From positions 1 through 7,547 of the forward strand of contig JAHQWY010000184.1 in NCBI GenBank assembly GCA_029856445.1: a stretch of 7,547 nucleotides of DNA, in the 5' to 3' direction. Every line of letters starts with the position of its first letter. The first letter of the stretch is position 1. Below the pieces are notes generated by a model, which worked only from the letters and a program-made list of their open reading frames with translations, searched no databases and was not told the origin of the DNA. The position numbers and the translations under genes are program-made. Source of the stretch: Promethearchaeia archaeon (lineage in GTDB: Archaea; Asgardarchaeota; Lokiarchaeia; Sigyniarchaeales; SOKP01). Positions 1-6,316 of the stretch are shown one piece after another.

Positions 1-32
1 GATATAATTTATTTCTTTTTTATTTTAATATA

Positions 33-41
33 TTTTTTTTT
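33..41 (+). terminator. Possible T-tract terminator of a gene left of the window
   Basis: Nine T, with another run of six at 16-21, lie in the first 45 bases, followed by a small TCGAA/TTCGA hairpin at 43-54. The orientation suits a + strand transcript entering from the left. For the minus-strand hydrolase gene the tract would read as A, so it is not that gene's terminator. Confidence 0.3.
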
Positions 42-90
42 ATCGAATTTTCGAGAGTCTTTATTTTATGTGAATTAAGATCTATTTTTG

Positions 91-1245
91 TTATAGGGCT
101 TTATATAAAGCCTCCCGAATTCTCTCAGTTCGGGGATCCCCCGTGAGTGTAACCATCAATTTATTCATCGCAAATGCCCAACTCAGCTTAGCATCAAGAT
201 CCATAGTAACATGAGAGCCTCCCCAACCACCCCAATAAAAAGCTCTTGGGTTAGGGCTTATTGGCCTGTCCTTACTAACAAGACCAAAACCCAAACCATA
301 ACGTACAGGAAAGGTAAAAACTAAGTCTGTATCATAAGATTGTTCTTCTATTGCCTTTTCAATAATTTCTGAAGATAATAAGCGTAAGCCATCGATTTCA
401 CCATCACATGCTAACACTGATGCTATTCGAGCAATGGATCTAGCATTACCATGTCCATTTGAAGCTGGAATTTCTGCGCCACGCCATTCTCGAGTTAAAG
501 ATTCTGCAACAAGTTTATCATCTAGAGCAGGATTACCAAGTACTTTTACAGGGATGGATTGTAGGTCTATCTCTCCCAATAGACTTGGATCAATAGGTAT
601 AGGTGGAATTAAGTCAGCAACTCGGGAATCATGTTCTTTTGGTAAACCAATATAAAAATCTGCTTTAAGAGGAATTGCAACTTCGTCTCGAAAAAAAGTA
701 CCAATAGATTTTCCTGTTACACGTCGAACTAACTCACCTAAAAGGAAACCAAACGAAGCTGAATGGTATCCATTCTTAGTTCCAGGTTCCCACCATGGCT
801 TTTGAGCAGCCAACATATTTATAATTCTATCCCAATCACAAAGTGTTTTAGGTTCGACAATCTCGTCAAATCCAGCTAAACCTGAAGTGTGACTAAGAAG
901 AAAACGAACTGGTAGTCGCTCTTTACCTGCTTGTGCAAATTCAGGCCAATATTTGGCTACTGGTGCATCTAAGTCTATAAGTCCTTTATCTACAAGCATA
1001 AGTACACATAATGCAGTCATAACTTTTGTAGTTGAATATACATTAACAATGGTATCTTGTTCCCATGGTTGTGTTTGAGCAGCATCGGCATAACCAGCCC
1101 AAAGATCAATAACAAATTTGCCATCTATTGTAGCAGCAAGCGAAGCTCCAAGATCTAAACCCTCCATAAAATTTTTTGCAAACGCTTCTTTTACTGATTC
1201 AAATTGTTCTTCGTAATAACCATGAATTTCAATTTTATTTGTCAT
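91..1245 (-). CDS. EstB-type serine hydrolase (class C beta-lactamase fold), paralogue 1
   Basis: A 384-residue member of the beta-lactamase-related serine hydrolase family (class C/EstB/penicillin-binding-protein fold), which includes esterases, lactonases, amide hydrolases and D-aminopeptidases. The S-x-x-K motif is S71-T-T-K74, giving the nucleophile and general base. The second motif is Y160-H-S, and the third (KTG-equivalent) is W338-G-G, followed by W-G-G-S. L118-S-H-T-S-G-L and W152-E-P-G-T are also typical of the family. There is no signal peptide or membrane segment, so the enzyme should be cytosolic, which argues for an esterase or lactonase rather than a cell-wall or antibiotic-resistance role. 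The length is normal for EstB-like proteins. The start is supported by the identical MTNKIEI beginning of the paralogue at 6317-7459. Only a weak AGTGA precedes the ATG. The gene is divergent from the MFS gene. The substrate cannot be told from sequence. Confidence 0.93.
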   Translation of the reverse strand: MTNKIEIHGYYEEQFESVKEAFAKNFMEGLDLGASLAATIDGKFVIDLWAGYADAAQTQPWEQDTIVNVYSTTKVMTALCVLMLVDKGLIDLDAPVAKYWPEFAQAGKERLPVRFLLSHTSGLAGFDEIVEPKTLCDWDRIINMLAAQKPWWEPGTKNGYHSASFGFLLGELVRRVTGKSIGTFFRDEVAIPLKADFYIGLPKEHDSRVADLIPPIPIDPSLLGEIDLQSIPVKVLGNPALDDKLVAESLTREWRGAEIPASNGHGNARSIARIASVLACDGEIDGLRLLSSEIIEKAIEEQSYDTDLVFTFPVRYGLGFGLVSKDRPISPNPRAFYWGGWGGSHVTMDLDAKLSWAFAMNKLMVTLTGDPRTERIREALYKAL

Positions 1246-1296
1246 GTTTTTTCACTGTTTAGATAAATCTTTGATTCCAAAAAAACTTGGAGATAA

Positions 1297-1307
1297 TCTA
1301 TATTTTA
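1297..1307 (-). promoter_or_regulatory. TATA-like box for hydrolase paralogue 1
   Basis: On the minus strand this reads TAAAATATAGA, preceded by a purine-rich run (AAAAAAGG) of the kind seen in archaeal BRE elements. It lies about 52 bases before the ATG at 1245, which would place a start site about 25 bases further on and leave a short leader. This is a pattern match in AT-rich DNA only. Confidence 0.4.
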
Positions 1308-1335
1308 CCTTTTTTCTGAGTAACGAATTTTTTTC

Positions 1336-1343
1336 TATAAAAG
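1336..1343 (+). promoter_or_regulatory. TATA-like box for the MFS gene
   Basis: TATAAAAG lies about 56 bases before the ATG at 1399, in the 153-base divergent gap shared with the minus-strand hydrolase gene. The same octamer occurs before the permease gene at 3631-3638. The spacing fits an archaeal core promoter with a leader of about 30-35 bases. No Shine-Dalgarno sequence precedes the ATG. Confidence 0.4.
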
Positions 1344-1398
1344 AAATAGAGATTTGAATATCAATTAAATTAATAATTAAAAAAATATTTCAAATAAC

Positions 1399-2673
1399 AT
1401 GAAGATTCTTAAGATTCGAATTGAATCTGATGAACAAGCATCCTCTATTAACAAATCTTCCCTTATAATTGCTGTATTTTTTGCAGGTATATCAGGTTAT
1501 GCTTATTTTGCATTCTTACCTGCATTTTTAGAATCAAAAGGATTCTCTGCAGGGGGAATAATATTTATTATGACATGGATGGGTGTTGGGATGGCGATCT
1601 TTTCTTGGTTATTTGGGAGAATAAGTGACAGAACAGGTCGCAGAAAATTTTTTTTTATCTTTGCCTTATTTTTACAAATTATTATTTTTATGTTATTGAA
1701 TCTGAATAACCATATTATATTTTATTGTATTCTAAATTTTTTTAGGGGTTCTATATTAGGTATGAGAATGCCTGCATCGGATGCCTTATTTGCTGACATT
1801 GTGGAAAAATCGAATAAAAAGAATGAATTAAATGCAAATTTAGGAACAATAGAAATTAGTGGAACTCAATTATCTCTTCTTAACGCAACTAAAAGCACTG
1901 GTTGGGCTATTGGAGTTTTAGGTTCAAGTTTCATGATTTCTATTTTTGGTGAAGGCTCGCTAGTTCTCTTTTTGATATTGACAACAACGATAGCACTTAT
2001 ATTTGCAATACCCGTGCGAGATATTAAAAAAGAAGATCCTACAATAAATGATAATAAGACTGCAGTTTTAGGAGAAGAATTATTAATTAAAGATACAGAA
2101 CAAGAATTTTTAAAAATCACAAGAAAAAGAGCAAGAGTAAAATTCCTTCTCTTTATAAGTGTTTTCTTTCGCCAATTCGGTGTTATACCTTTCCTCCAGA
2201 TTATTTATATTATACTAACTGATGCTGGAATTCCTATAGGTCTCACTGGTGTTGTTATTGCTCTCAACCCTATTTTTCAAATACTAGCTATGGTGATTAT
2301 GGGGAGAGTAGTCGATAATCCAAAAATTTCAGAAAAATTAATGCTTGCTGTTGGATTTAGTTTATCAGCATTAACTTTGATTTGTTATGCAGGAGGTTCA
2401 GCTACAGGCAATATTACCTTTTTTATAATAGCTCAGTTATTTCTTGGATTTGGGTGGGGTTGTATTTATACTGGAGCGGTAAAATATATAGTAAATCGAG
2501 CGCCTCTAGACAGAGCATTCTATATGGGTATTTGGATTACTGATCTTCAGGTTGCTAAAATAAGTTCTTATCTTGTATTCGCATTTTTGTGGTTCATTTT
2601 CTCTCCTACATTGGTTTTACCATATGCTGCTATAATCCCCCTTATTGGAGTAGTACTCACTTATTGGTTATGA
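1399..2673 (+). CDS. Major facilitator superfamily (MFS) transporter
   Basis: A 424-residue integral membrane protein of the normal length for a 12-helix MFS secondary transporter. The signature loop between helices 2 and 3 is present as G73-R-I-S-D-R-T-G-R-R-K. A degenerate repeat of it, G302-R-V-V-D-N-P, sits at the matching place in the second half. R116 in helix 4 and the glycine-rich stretch G168-W-A-I-G-V-L-G-S-S in helix 5 also fit. Hydrophobic segments run roughly at 20-40, 52-72, 83-101, 105-125, 166-184, 186-206, 248-272, 280-303, 313-331, 337-358, 375-399 and 402-423. The charged central loop is about 207-247. An in-frame stop at 1378-1380 limits the start, and the ATG at 1399 is the only good choice although it has no ribosome site. 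The gene converges on the CMD gene with a gap of about 50 bases. The substrate is unknown; efflux or uptake of a small organic molecule is the family-level expectation. Confidence 0.92.
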   Translation: MKILKIRIESDEQASSINKSSLIIAVFFAGISGYAYFAFLPAFLESKGFSAGGIIFIMTWMGVGMAIFSWLFGRISDRTGRRKFFFIFALFLQIIIFMLLNLNNHIIFYCILNFFRGSILGMRMPASDALFADIVEKSNKKNELNANLGTIEISGTQLSLLNATKSTGWAIGVLGSSFMISIFGEGSLVLFLILTTTIALIFAIPVRDIKKEDPTINDNKTAVLGEELLIKDTEQEFLKITRKRARVKFLLFISVFFRQFGVIPFLQIIYIILTDAGIPIGLTGVVIALNPIFQILAMVIMGRVVDNPKISEKLMLAVGFSLSALTLICYAGGSATGNITFFIIAQLFLGFGWGCIYTGAVKYIVNRAPLDRAFYMGIWITDLQVAKISSYLVFAFLWFIFSPTLVLPYAAIIPLIGVVLTYWL

Positions 2674-2682
2674 GATATTTGG

Positions 2683-2691
2683 TTTTTTTTT
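2683..2691 (+). terminator. Oligo-T terminator after the MFS gene
   Basis: A run of nine T begins about ten bases after the MFS stop codon, in the short convergent gap. There is no GC-rich stem in front of it, which fits the hairpin-less T-tract termination of archaea. Confidence 0.5.
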
Positions 2692-2722
2692 GAGCCCGTT
2701 TTATAGTTTCTTCCGCTTGCAA

Positions 2723-3526
2723 TCAAGGAGATTCTTTTACACAGTCTTCTGTTTGAATTCCAAAAGAATTGAGAAACATTGCTAACATGTTGTAAGCTCC
2801 AACAACAAAAGTTACATCCATGACTTGATTTACTGTATAATGTACAATTAATTCGTTCCAAGTTTTTTCTGACATAAATGTGTTTGTGTAGAGTTCATCA
2901 ACAGCACGTAATAGAGTAGCATCAAAATGATTCCAATCTTGCGCTTCTGGTCCTATTTTTATCTGATTGATTTCATCATTGGAAAGTCCAACCCGTTTCC
3001 CAACAACAACGTGATGATCCCATTCATATTTAGCTTTACAAAGCCACGCAATTCGGAGGATTAAAATCTCTTTATCTCTAGGAGGAAGTGAGGAATCATA
3101 TGTAACATGACTAGCCATTAAAATCCATTTCAGCCGTAATTTTCTGTATCTTGTCATTGTACCAATCACATTAAAAATAGTTCCTTTGTCTCGAAGAAAT
3201 GATTTAATAGGGCTTTCTAATTTCTTTGAATTAATCAAGTTGATGTTTAGCTCTTTTTCTTCAAGTTTAAGAAAAGAAATTAAATCGTCAAGAATATCAA
3301 CATAATATGATTTTAACCATCGGATAAGAATAGACATCTCACTCTCCCATTCTGATTCAATATTCTCTCGGTTTGGATAACTAATTTGATTCATAGCATT
3401 ATGAAAGAGATATAACTCTCTAACGAAATCAACTTCGTCTAAGGGAGGGATACGAGGTTTATCAAATCGTTCTAACGTAAAATTTTCGTTGCTTTTAATT
3501 GTTTGCTCTTTATCTCTTTTATTCAT
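2723..3526 (-). CDS. Carboxymuconolactone decarboxylase (CMD)-family protein with enlarged N-terminal region
   Basis: A 267-residue protein whose C-terminal part, about residues 115-258, matches the CMD/AhpD-like alpha-helical family. Landmarks are L147-P-P-R-D-K-E153, then W161-L-C163, Y167-E-W-D-H171-H172, and N253-S-F-G near the end. The CxxC pair of AhpD-type peroxidase reductases is absent: aligning H172 to the AhpD motif histidine puts A165 and E168 at the two cysteine positions. The Y-E-W-x-H-H form is that of decarboxylase-like members. The usual N-terminal R25-I-P-P-L is present, but about 70 mostly helical, charged residues (about 32-105) separate it from the core; ordinary relatives are nearer 180-200 residues. 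The start has a good GGTGA ribosome site seven bases away. It is soluble and likely oligomeric by family. The exact reaction is not predictable. Its upstream region is shared with the divergent permease gene. Confidence 0.88.
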   Translation of the reverse strand: MNKRDKEQTIKSNENFTLERFDKPRIPPLDEVDFVRELYLFHNAMNQISYPNRENIESEWESEMSILIRWLKSYYVDILDDLISFLKLEEKELNINLINSKKLESPIKSFLRDKGTIFNVIGTMTRYRKLRLKWILMASHVTYDSSLPPRDKEILILRIAWLCKAKYEWDHHVVVGKRVGLSNDEINQIKIGPEAQDWNHFDATLLRAVDELYTNTFMSEKTWNELIVHYTVNQVMDVTFVVGAYNMLAMFLNSFGIQTEDCVKESP

Positions 3527-3533
3527 CGTCTTT

Positions 3534-3538
3534 TCACC
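3534..3538 (-). promoter_or_regulatory. Strong ribosome binding site of the CMD gene
   Basis: The minus strand reads AAAGGTGAAAAGACG immediately before the ATG. The core GGTGA with a seven-base spacer is complementary to the 16S rRNA 3' end and fixes the start at 3526. It is the clearest ribosome site in the window; the other genes have weak or no site. Confidence 0.75.
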
Positions 3539-3565
3539 TTTAATAATAGATTATATCGGTCCTTG

Positions 3566-3577
3566 TAATATATATAC
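3566..3577 (-). promoter_or_regulatory. TATA-like box for the CMD gene
   Basis: The minus strand reads GTATATATATTA after an A-rich run (TAAAAAA), about 40-50 bases before the ATG. An archaeal start site about 25 bases downstream would leave a leader of roughly 20 bases that contains the GGTGA site. The spacing makes this the best-supported promoter in the window. Confidence 0.5.
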
Positions 3578-3630
3578 TTTTTTACCAATTGTTTTATAAC
3601 TCTTAATACAGAAATTTACACAAATGTAAT

Positions 3631-3638
3631 TATAAAAG
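3631..3638 (+). promoter_or_regulatory. Possible TATA box for the permease gene
   Basis: TATAAAAG is the same octamer as before the MFS gene. It lies about 82-89 bases before the ATG at 3720, which implies a leader near 60 bases. A second, weaker candidate, CATAAAAG at 3694-3701, would give an almost leaderless transcript from 3720 or a short leader to the ATGs at 3741 and 3744. I cannot decide between them. Confidence 0.3.
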
Positions 3639-3719
3639 GTGAAATTAAAATTGTTAATATAATTTTTATTGTTAATTTACAAATTCATTTTAACATAAAA
3701 GAAGTTTAGTTAATTGTTT

Positions 3720-4781
3720 ATGACTCGTCAAGCTCGGAATATGATGAAATATATTTTTAGAAGGATATTACTAATGGTTCCGATTTTAATTGGAGTCTTA
3801 ATAATTACTTGGATTTTTTCTCATATGATAGATAAGAATCCTTATATGAGTCAAATTATGACTTATGATCGCCAATTTATTGAAAGAGAACTGAGGAGAG
3901 TTGGCTGGTATAAACCATGGTATGAAAAACTTGGTCTTTATCTTAAAAATTTCTTCATAGGAGATTGGGGGGAATCCCATTTTATGTATCCTGGAGAAAA
4001 AGTAGTGGATATTATTGGCTGGGTGTTTCCTAGAACCTTTGAATTGATGATATTTTCGATACTTATAGTTCCGATAATCGGTATCAAACTTGGGATTTCT
4101 TCTGCGAGGAATAAAAATAAATCGAAAGATTATCTTATTCGAGGAATGGCGATTATAGGTGCAGGATTTCCTGTTTTTTATGTTGCCTCACTTTTGCAAA
4201 TATTTGTAGGTCTTACTTTGAAAAATTTTACTTATGGTGGGTTAGATATTCCAGTAGTATTCGCAAATAATCCATCATTAGCAAGACCTGTTCCAGACGG
4301 GGGACCCTCTACAGGATTTAGATTAATTGATAGTATTTTATATAATGATCAAATATTTTTTTTTGATACACTACTACATCTGGTAGTTCCTGTATTTTGC
4401 ATGACTTTCATATCTTTGTCTAGTATTACTCGACAAACAAGATCAAGCATGTTAGATGTTTTAGACCAGGATTATATTAGAACTGCACGTGCAAAGGGTG
4501 TTAAAGAAAGAGATGTAATAAATAATCATGCTCTAAGAAATGGTCTACTTCCTTCGAGTCATCTTATTATTGGAGGAATTGCAACGTCGCTTACAGGAAC
4601 CGTGTTTGTAGAAGTTACGTTTAATTATACAGGAATGGGTTATTATTTCTATAGTTCGATAATGTTAGCAGACTACTTCTTGATAAATGGTTTTGTTGTA
4701 TTTTTTACACTTATAATAATTTCAGGAACTTTAATAGCAGACATTGTTTATACAATTGTGGACCCTAGAATAGTTTATTAA
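3720..4781 (+). CDS. ABC transporter permease subunit, DppB/OppB type
   Basis: A 353-residue inner-membrane permease of the peptide/nickel ABC importer class, which passes oligopeptides or similar solutes delivered by a binding protein. Numbering from the ATG at 3720, the N-terminal K10-Y-I-F-R-R plus hydrophobic helix is typical of DppB. The cytoplasmic coupling (EAA) loop, where the ATPase docks, is D251-Y-I-R-T-A-R-A-K-G-V, continuing to H270-A-L-R-N-G-L-L-P. The protein ends in V-D-P-R-I, another family hallmark. Six membrane segments lie near 13-34, 106-127, 141-164, 217-236, 280-300 and 322-346. A stop at 3711-3713 bars further extension. TTG at 3714 or the ATGs at 3741 and 3744 are possible alternative starts, and none has a clear ribosome site. 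Partners (DppC-like permease, ATPases, binding protein) are not in the window. The following thiolase gene is not a transport gene. Substrate unknown. Confidence 0.92.
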   Translation: MTRQARNMMKYIFRRILLMVPILIGVLIITWIFSHMIDKNPYMSQIMTYDRQFIERELRRVGWYKPWYEKLGLYLKNFFIGDWGESHFMYPGEKVVDIIGWVFPRTFELMIFSILIVPIIGIKLGISSARNKNKSKDYLIRGMAIIGAGFPVFYVASLLQIFVGLTLKNFTYGGLDIPVVFANNPSLARPVPDGGPSTGFRLIDSILYNDQIFFFDTLLHLVVPVFCMTFISLSSITRQTRSSMLDVLDQDYIRTARAKGVKERDVINNHALRNGLLPSSHLIIGGIATSLTGTVFVEVTFNYTGMGYYFYSSIMLADYFLINGFVVFFTLIIISGTLIADIVYTIVDPRIVY

Positions 4782-4788
4782 AAATATT

Positions 4789-4861
4789 AAGATTGAGATT
4801 ATAATAGTTTTCTTAGATATTTTTTTAATTTTTATACTCTACACCCTCATAATTCAATCTT
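4789..4861. repeat. Long-loop inverted repeat after the permease gene
   Basis: AAGATTGAGATTAT at 4789-4802 can pair with ATAATTCAATCTT at 4849-4861, leaving one unpaired G. The loop is about 46 bases and holds the T-tract at 4820-4826. It begins eight bases after the permease stop. It may be a 3' end structure, or chance in AT-rich DNA. Confidence 0.4.
4820..4826 (+). terminator. Oligo-T tract after the permease gene
   Basis: Seven T, then AA and five more T, about 40 bases after the permease stop codon. The tract could end the permease transcript before the thiolase gene, which supports separate transcription units. No GC-rich stem precedes it. Confidence 0.4.
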
Positions 4862-4863
4862 CA

Positions 4864-4879
4864 AAATTAAAATTGTTAA
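4864..4879 (+). repeat. 16-bp element shared by the permease and thiolase upstream regions
   Basis: AAATTAAAATTGTTAA here is identical to bases 3642-3657. The copies end 62 bases before the permease ATG at 3720 and 80 bases before the thiolase ATG, both on the coding strand. This may be a shared control site, but the low sequence complexity makes chance a real alternative. Confidence 0.35.
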
Positions 4880-4959
4880 AATAGTATCTTTAATTTTCCT
4901 TTGTAATTGAACATTTCAATTAAATTCAAAAAAAAAACAATAAAAAGGTTAAAAATAAT

Positions 4960-6237
4960 ATGGAATTAAAAGAAGTGTGGTTGATTGATTATGCCCGTAC
5001 TGCTTTTTCTCGTTCAAGACCTCAACAGCCTGAAAGAGATGCATTTGGAGAAATTAGAGGCGATGAGTTATTGGCAAGACTTTTAAATAAATTTTTCGAT
5101 GAAAAATTAACTAATAAAGGCATAGAAAGAAAAGACATGGAAGAAGTATCAGTAGGAGTTGCCGCAGGTGTTTTAGAAAATTGGACATATGGAGGGAGAC
5201 TTCCTATCTTTTTAGCTGGATTCCCTGTAAATGTACCAGCATTTTTTATTGATAGACAATGTGGCTCAGCTGGTTCAGGAATGCATATAGGTATTATGGA
5301 ATTAATGACAGGAAATGCGAATGCTGTATTAGCTACTGGTTTTGAACATATGACTAGAGTAAGAGGTCGAGGAACTGAACCAAATTTAAAATTATTGGAA
5401 AAGGGTAGTGAATTTTATCGACCTGATCTGGAAATGCAGACTTCCTTCAATATGCTTCAAACAGCTCAGAAACTTTATGAAGAAGAAGTTCCCACTTTTA
5501 CCAAGGAAGATTTAGATAAGTTTGGCGTGAGAAGTCATAATTTAGCTGTTAAAAGCTATGAAGATGGATGGCTCAAAGGTGAAATTATACCACTTGAGGG
5601 ACATGTACCTGATGACGTAAATACTTCTATGATAGTCGATAGAGATTTGAACTCAAGACCTTCGAGTATGGAAAACCATGCTAAATTGCCAAGGTTATCA
5701 CAACCATTCTACTTAGAAAAGAATGGCGGTAAAGAGGGTTATGTGAAAAGAGAGGGAACAGAACAAGGTGTTATAACTGTTGGGAATTCTTCACCTTTAA
5801 ATGCGGGTGCCACAGCAGCAGTATCAATGACGGCTGAAGAAGCAAAGAAACGAGGTCTTGAGCCAATGGCAAGAATTTTATCCATTGGTTGGGCAGGAGT
5901 TCATCCATCGACAATGGGTAGAGGACCAGTTCCTGCTACTAAAAAGGCATTAGAATATGCAGGATTGACTGCTGATGAAATAGATTATTGGGAAATCAAT
6001 GAAGCTTTTTGTATAGTAACTCTGAATTGTATGGATAAGTTCAATTTACCATGGGATATTGTTAATGTAATGGGAGGATCAACTGCAATTGGTCATCCTT
6101 TAGGTTGTACCATGATAAGACTTACGGGAACGCTAGCTAGAATATTAAAGGATAAAAAAGCTAAATATGGTGTAGCAAACGCCTGTGTTGGAGGCGGTCA
6201 GGGAGTAGCAACTGTAATCGAAAATCTCGATGCATAA
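4960..6237 (+). CDS. Thiolase family protein (acetyl-CoA acetyltransferase / 3-ketoacyl-CoA thiolase)
   Basis: A 425-residue thiolase, which joins or cleaves acyl-CoA units by a Claisen reaction in the cytosol. All catalytic landmarks are present: nucleophile C101 in D98-R-Q-C-G-S-A-G-S-G, N347-E-A-F, H379 in G372-G-S-T-A-I-G-H-P, and the second catalytic cysteine C409 in C-V-G-G-G-Q-G. H315-P-x-x-M-G-x-G-P-V-P-A also fits. This complete Cys-His-Cys set marks a canonical degradative or biosynthetic thiolase, unlike SCP2-like archaeal thiolase homologues that lack the second cysteine. The length is within or slightly above the family range of about 390-430. A stop at 4921-4923 limits the start, and a partial ribosome site (AAGG, 4945-4948) lies upstream of the ATG. 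No HMG-CoA synthase, OB-fold partner or acyl-CoA dehydrogenase gene is beside it, so direction and chain length remain open. Confidence 0.94.
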   Translation: MELKEVWLIDYARTAFSRSRPQQPERDAFGEIRGDELLARLLNKFFDEKLTNKGIERKDMEEVSVGVAAGVLENWTYGGRLPIFLAGFPVNVPAFFIDRQCGSAGSGMHIGIMELMTGNANAVLATGFEHMTRVRGRGTEPNLKLLEKGSEFYRPDLEMQTSFNMLQTAQKLYEEEVPTFTKEDLDKFGVRSHNLAVKSYEDGWLKGEIIPLEGHVPDDVNTSMIVDRDLNSRPSSMENHAKLPRLSQPFYLEKNGGKEGYVKREGTEQGVITVGNSSPLNAGATAAVSMTAEEAKKRGLEPMARILSIGWAGVHPSTMGRGPVPATKKALEYAGLTADEIDYWEINEAFCIVTLNCMDKFNLPWDIVNVMGGSTAIGHPLGCTMIRLTGTLARILKDKKAKYGVANACVGGGQGVATVIENLDA

Positions 6238-6252
6238 AACTGACATATCTGA

Positions 6253-6261
6253 TTTTTTTTT
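6253..6261 (+). terminator. Oligo-T terminator after the thiolase gene
   Basis: Nine T begin about 15 bases after the thiolase stop, in the 79-base gap with the convergent hydrolase gene. A second part of the gap, 6277-6292, is an AT-only palindrome (ATAAAAATATTTTTAT), which gives T-runs on both strands and could serve either gene. Confidence 0.5.
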
Positions 6262-6316
6262 ATTTTCTATTTATTTATAAAAATATTTTTATTTTCTCAT
6301 TACTATTTATTGATTT

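Larger units (their letters stand above)
3532..3644. repeat. Inverted 10-bp repeat in the divergent CMD/permease gap
   Basis: TTTCACCTTT at 3532-3541 and its exact reverse complement AAAGGTGAAA at 3635-3644 lie in the gap between the divergent CMD and permease genes. The left arm contains the CMD ribosome site. The right arm overlaps a TATAAAAG box but is not followed by a usable start codon, so it is not an obvious ribosome site. It could be an operator pair or chance. Confidence 0.4.

Noticed and set aside
434..655. Plus-strand open frame of 73 codons inside hydrolase 1
   Set aside because: It is the antisense shadow of a gene with an intact catalytic set, and its translation shows no recognisable family.
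91..1245. Hydrolases as antibiotic-resistance beta-lactamases
   Set aside because: Neither copy has a signal peptide, and the third motif is W-G-G rather than the K-T-G of true class C beta-lactamases; an EstB-like esterase or lactonase fits better.
1866..2120. Minus-strand open frame of 84 codons inside the MFS gene
   Set aside because: It lies opposite well-conserved MFS coding sequence and has no motif or ribosome site.
2661..2861. Minus-strand open frame of 66 codons at the MFS/CMD junction
   Set aside because: It overlaps the 3' end of the CMD gene in another frame; the cysteine-rich translation is a frame artefact, not a zinc protein.
3798..3980. Minus-strand open frame of 60 codons inside the permease gene
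   Set aside because: It is antisense to the permease and has no support of its own.
6277..6292. AT-only 16-bp palindrome as a binding site
   Set aside because: A sequence of only A and T in a T-rich convergent gap is easily formed by chance; at most it helps transcription end.
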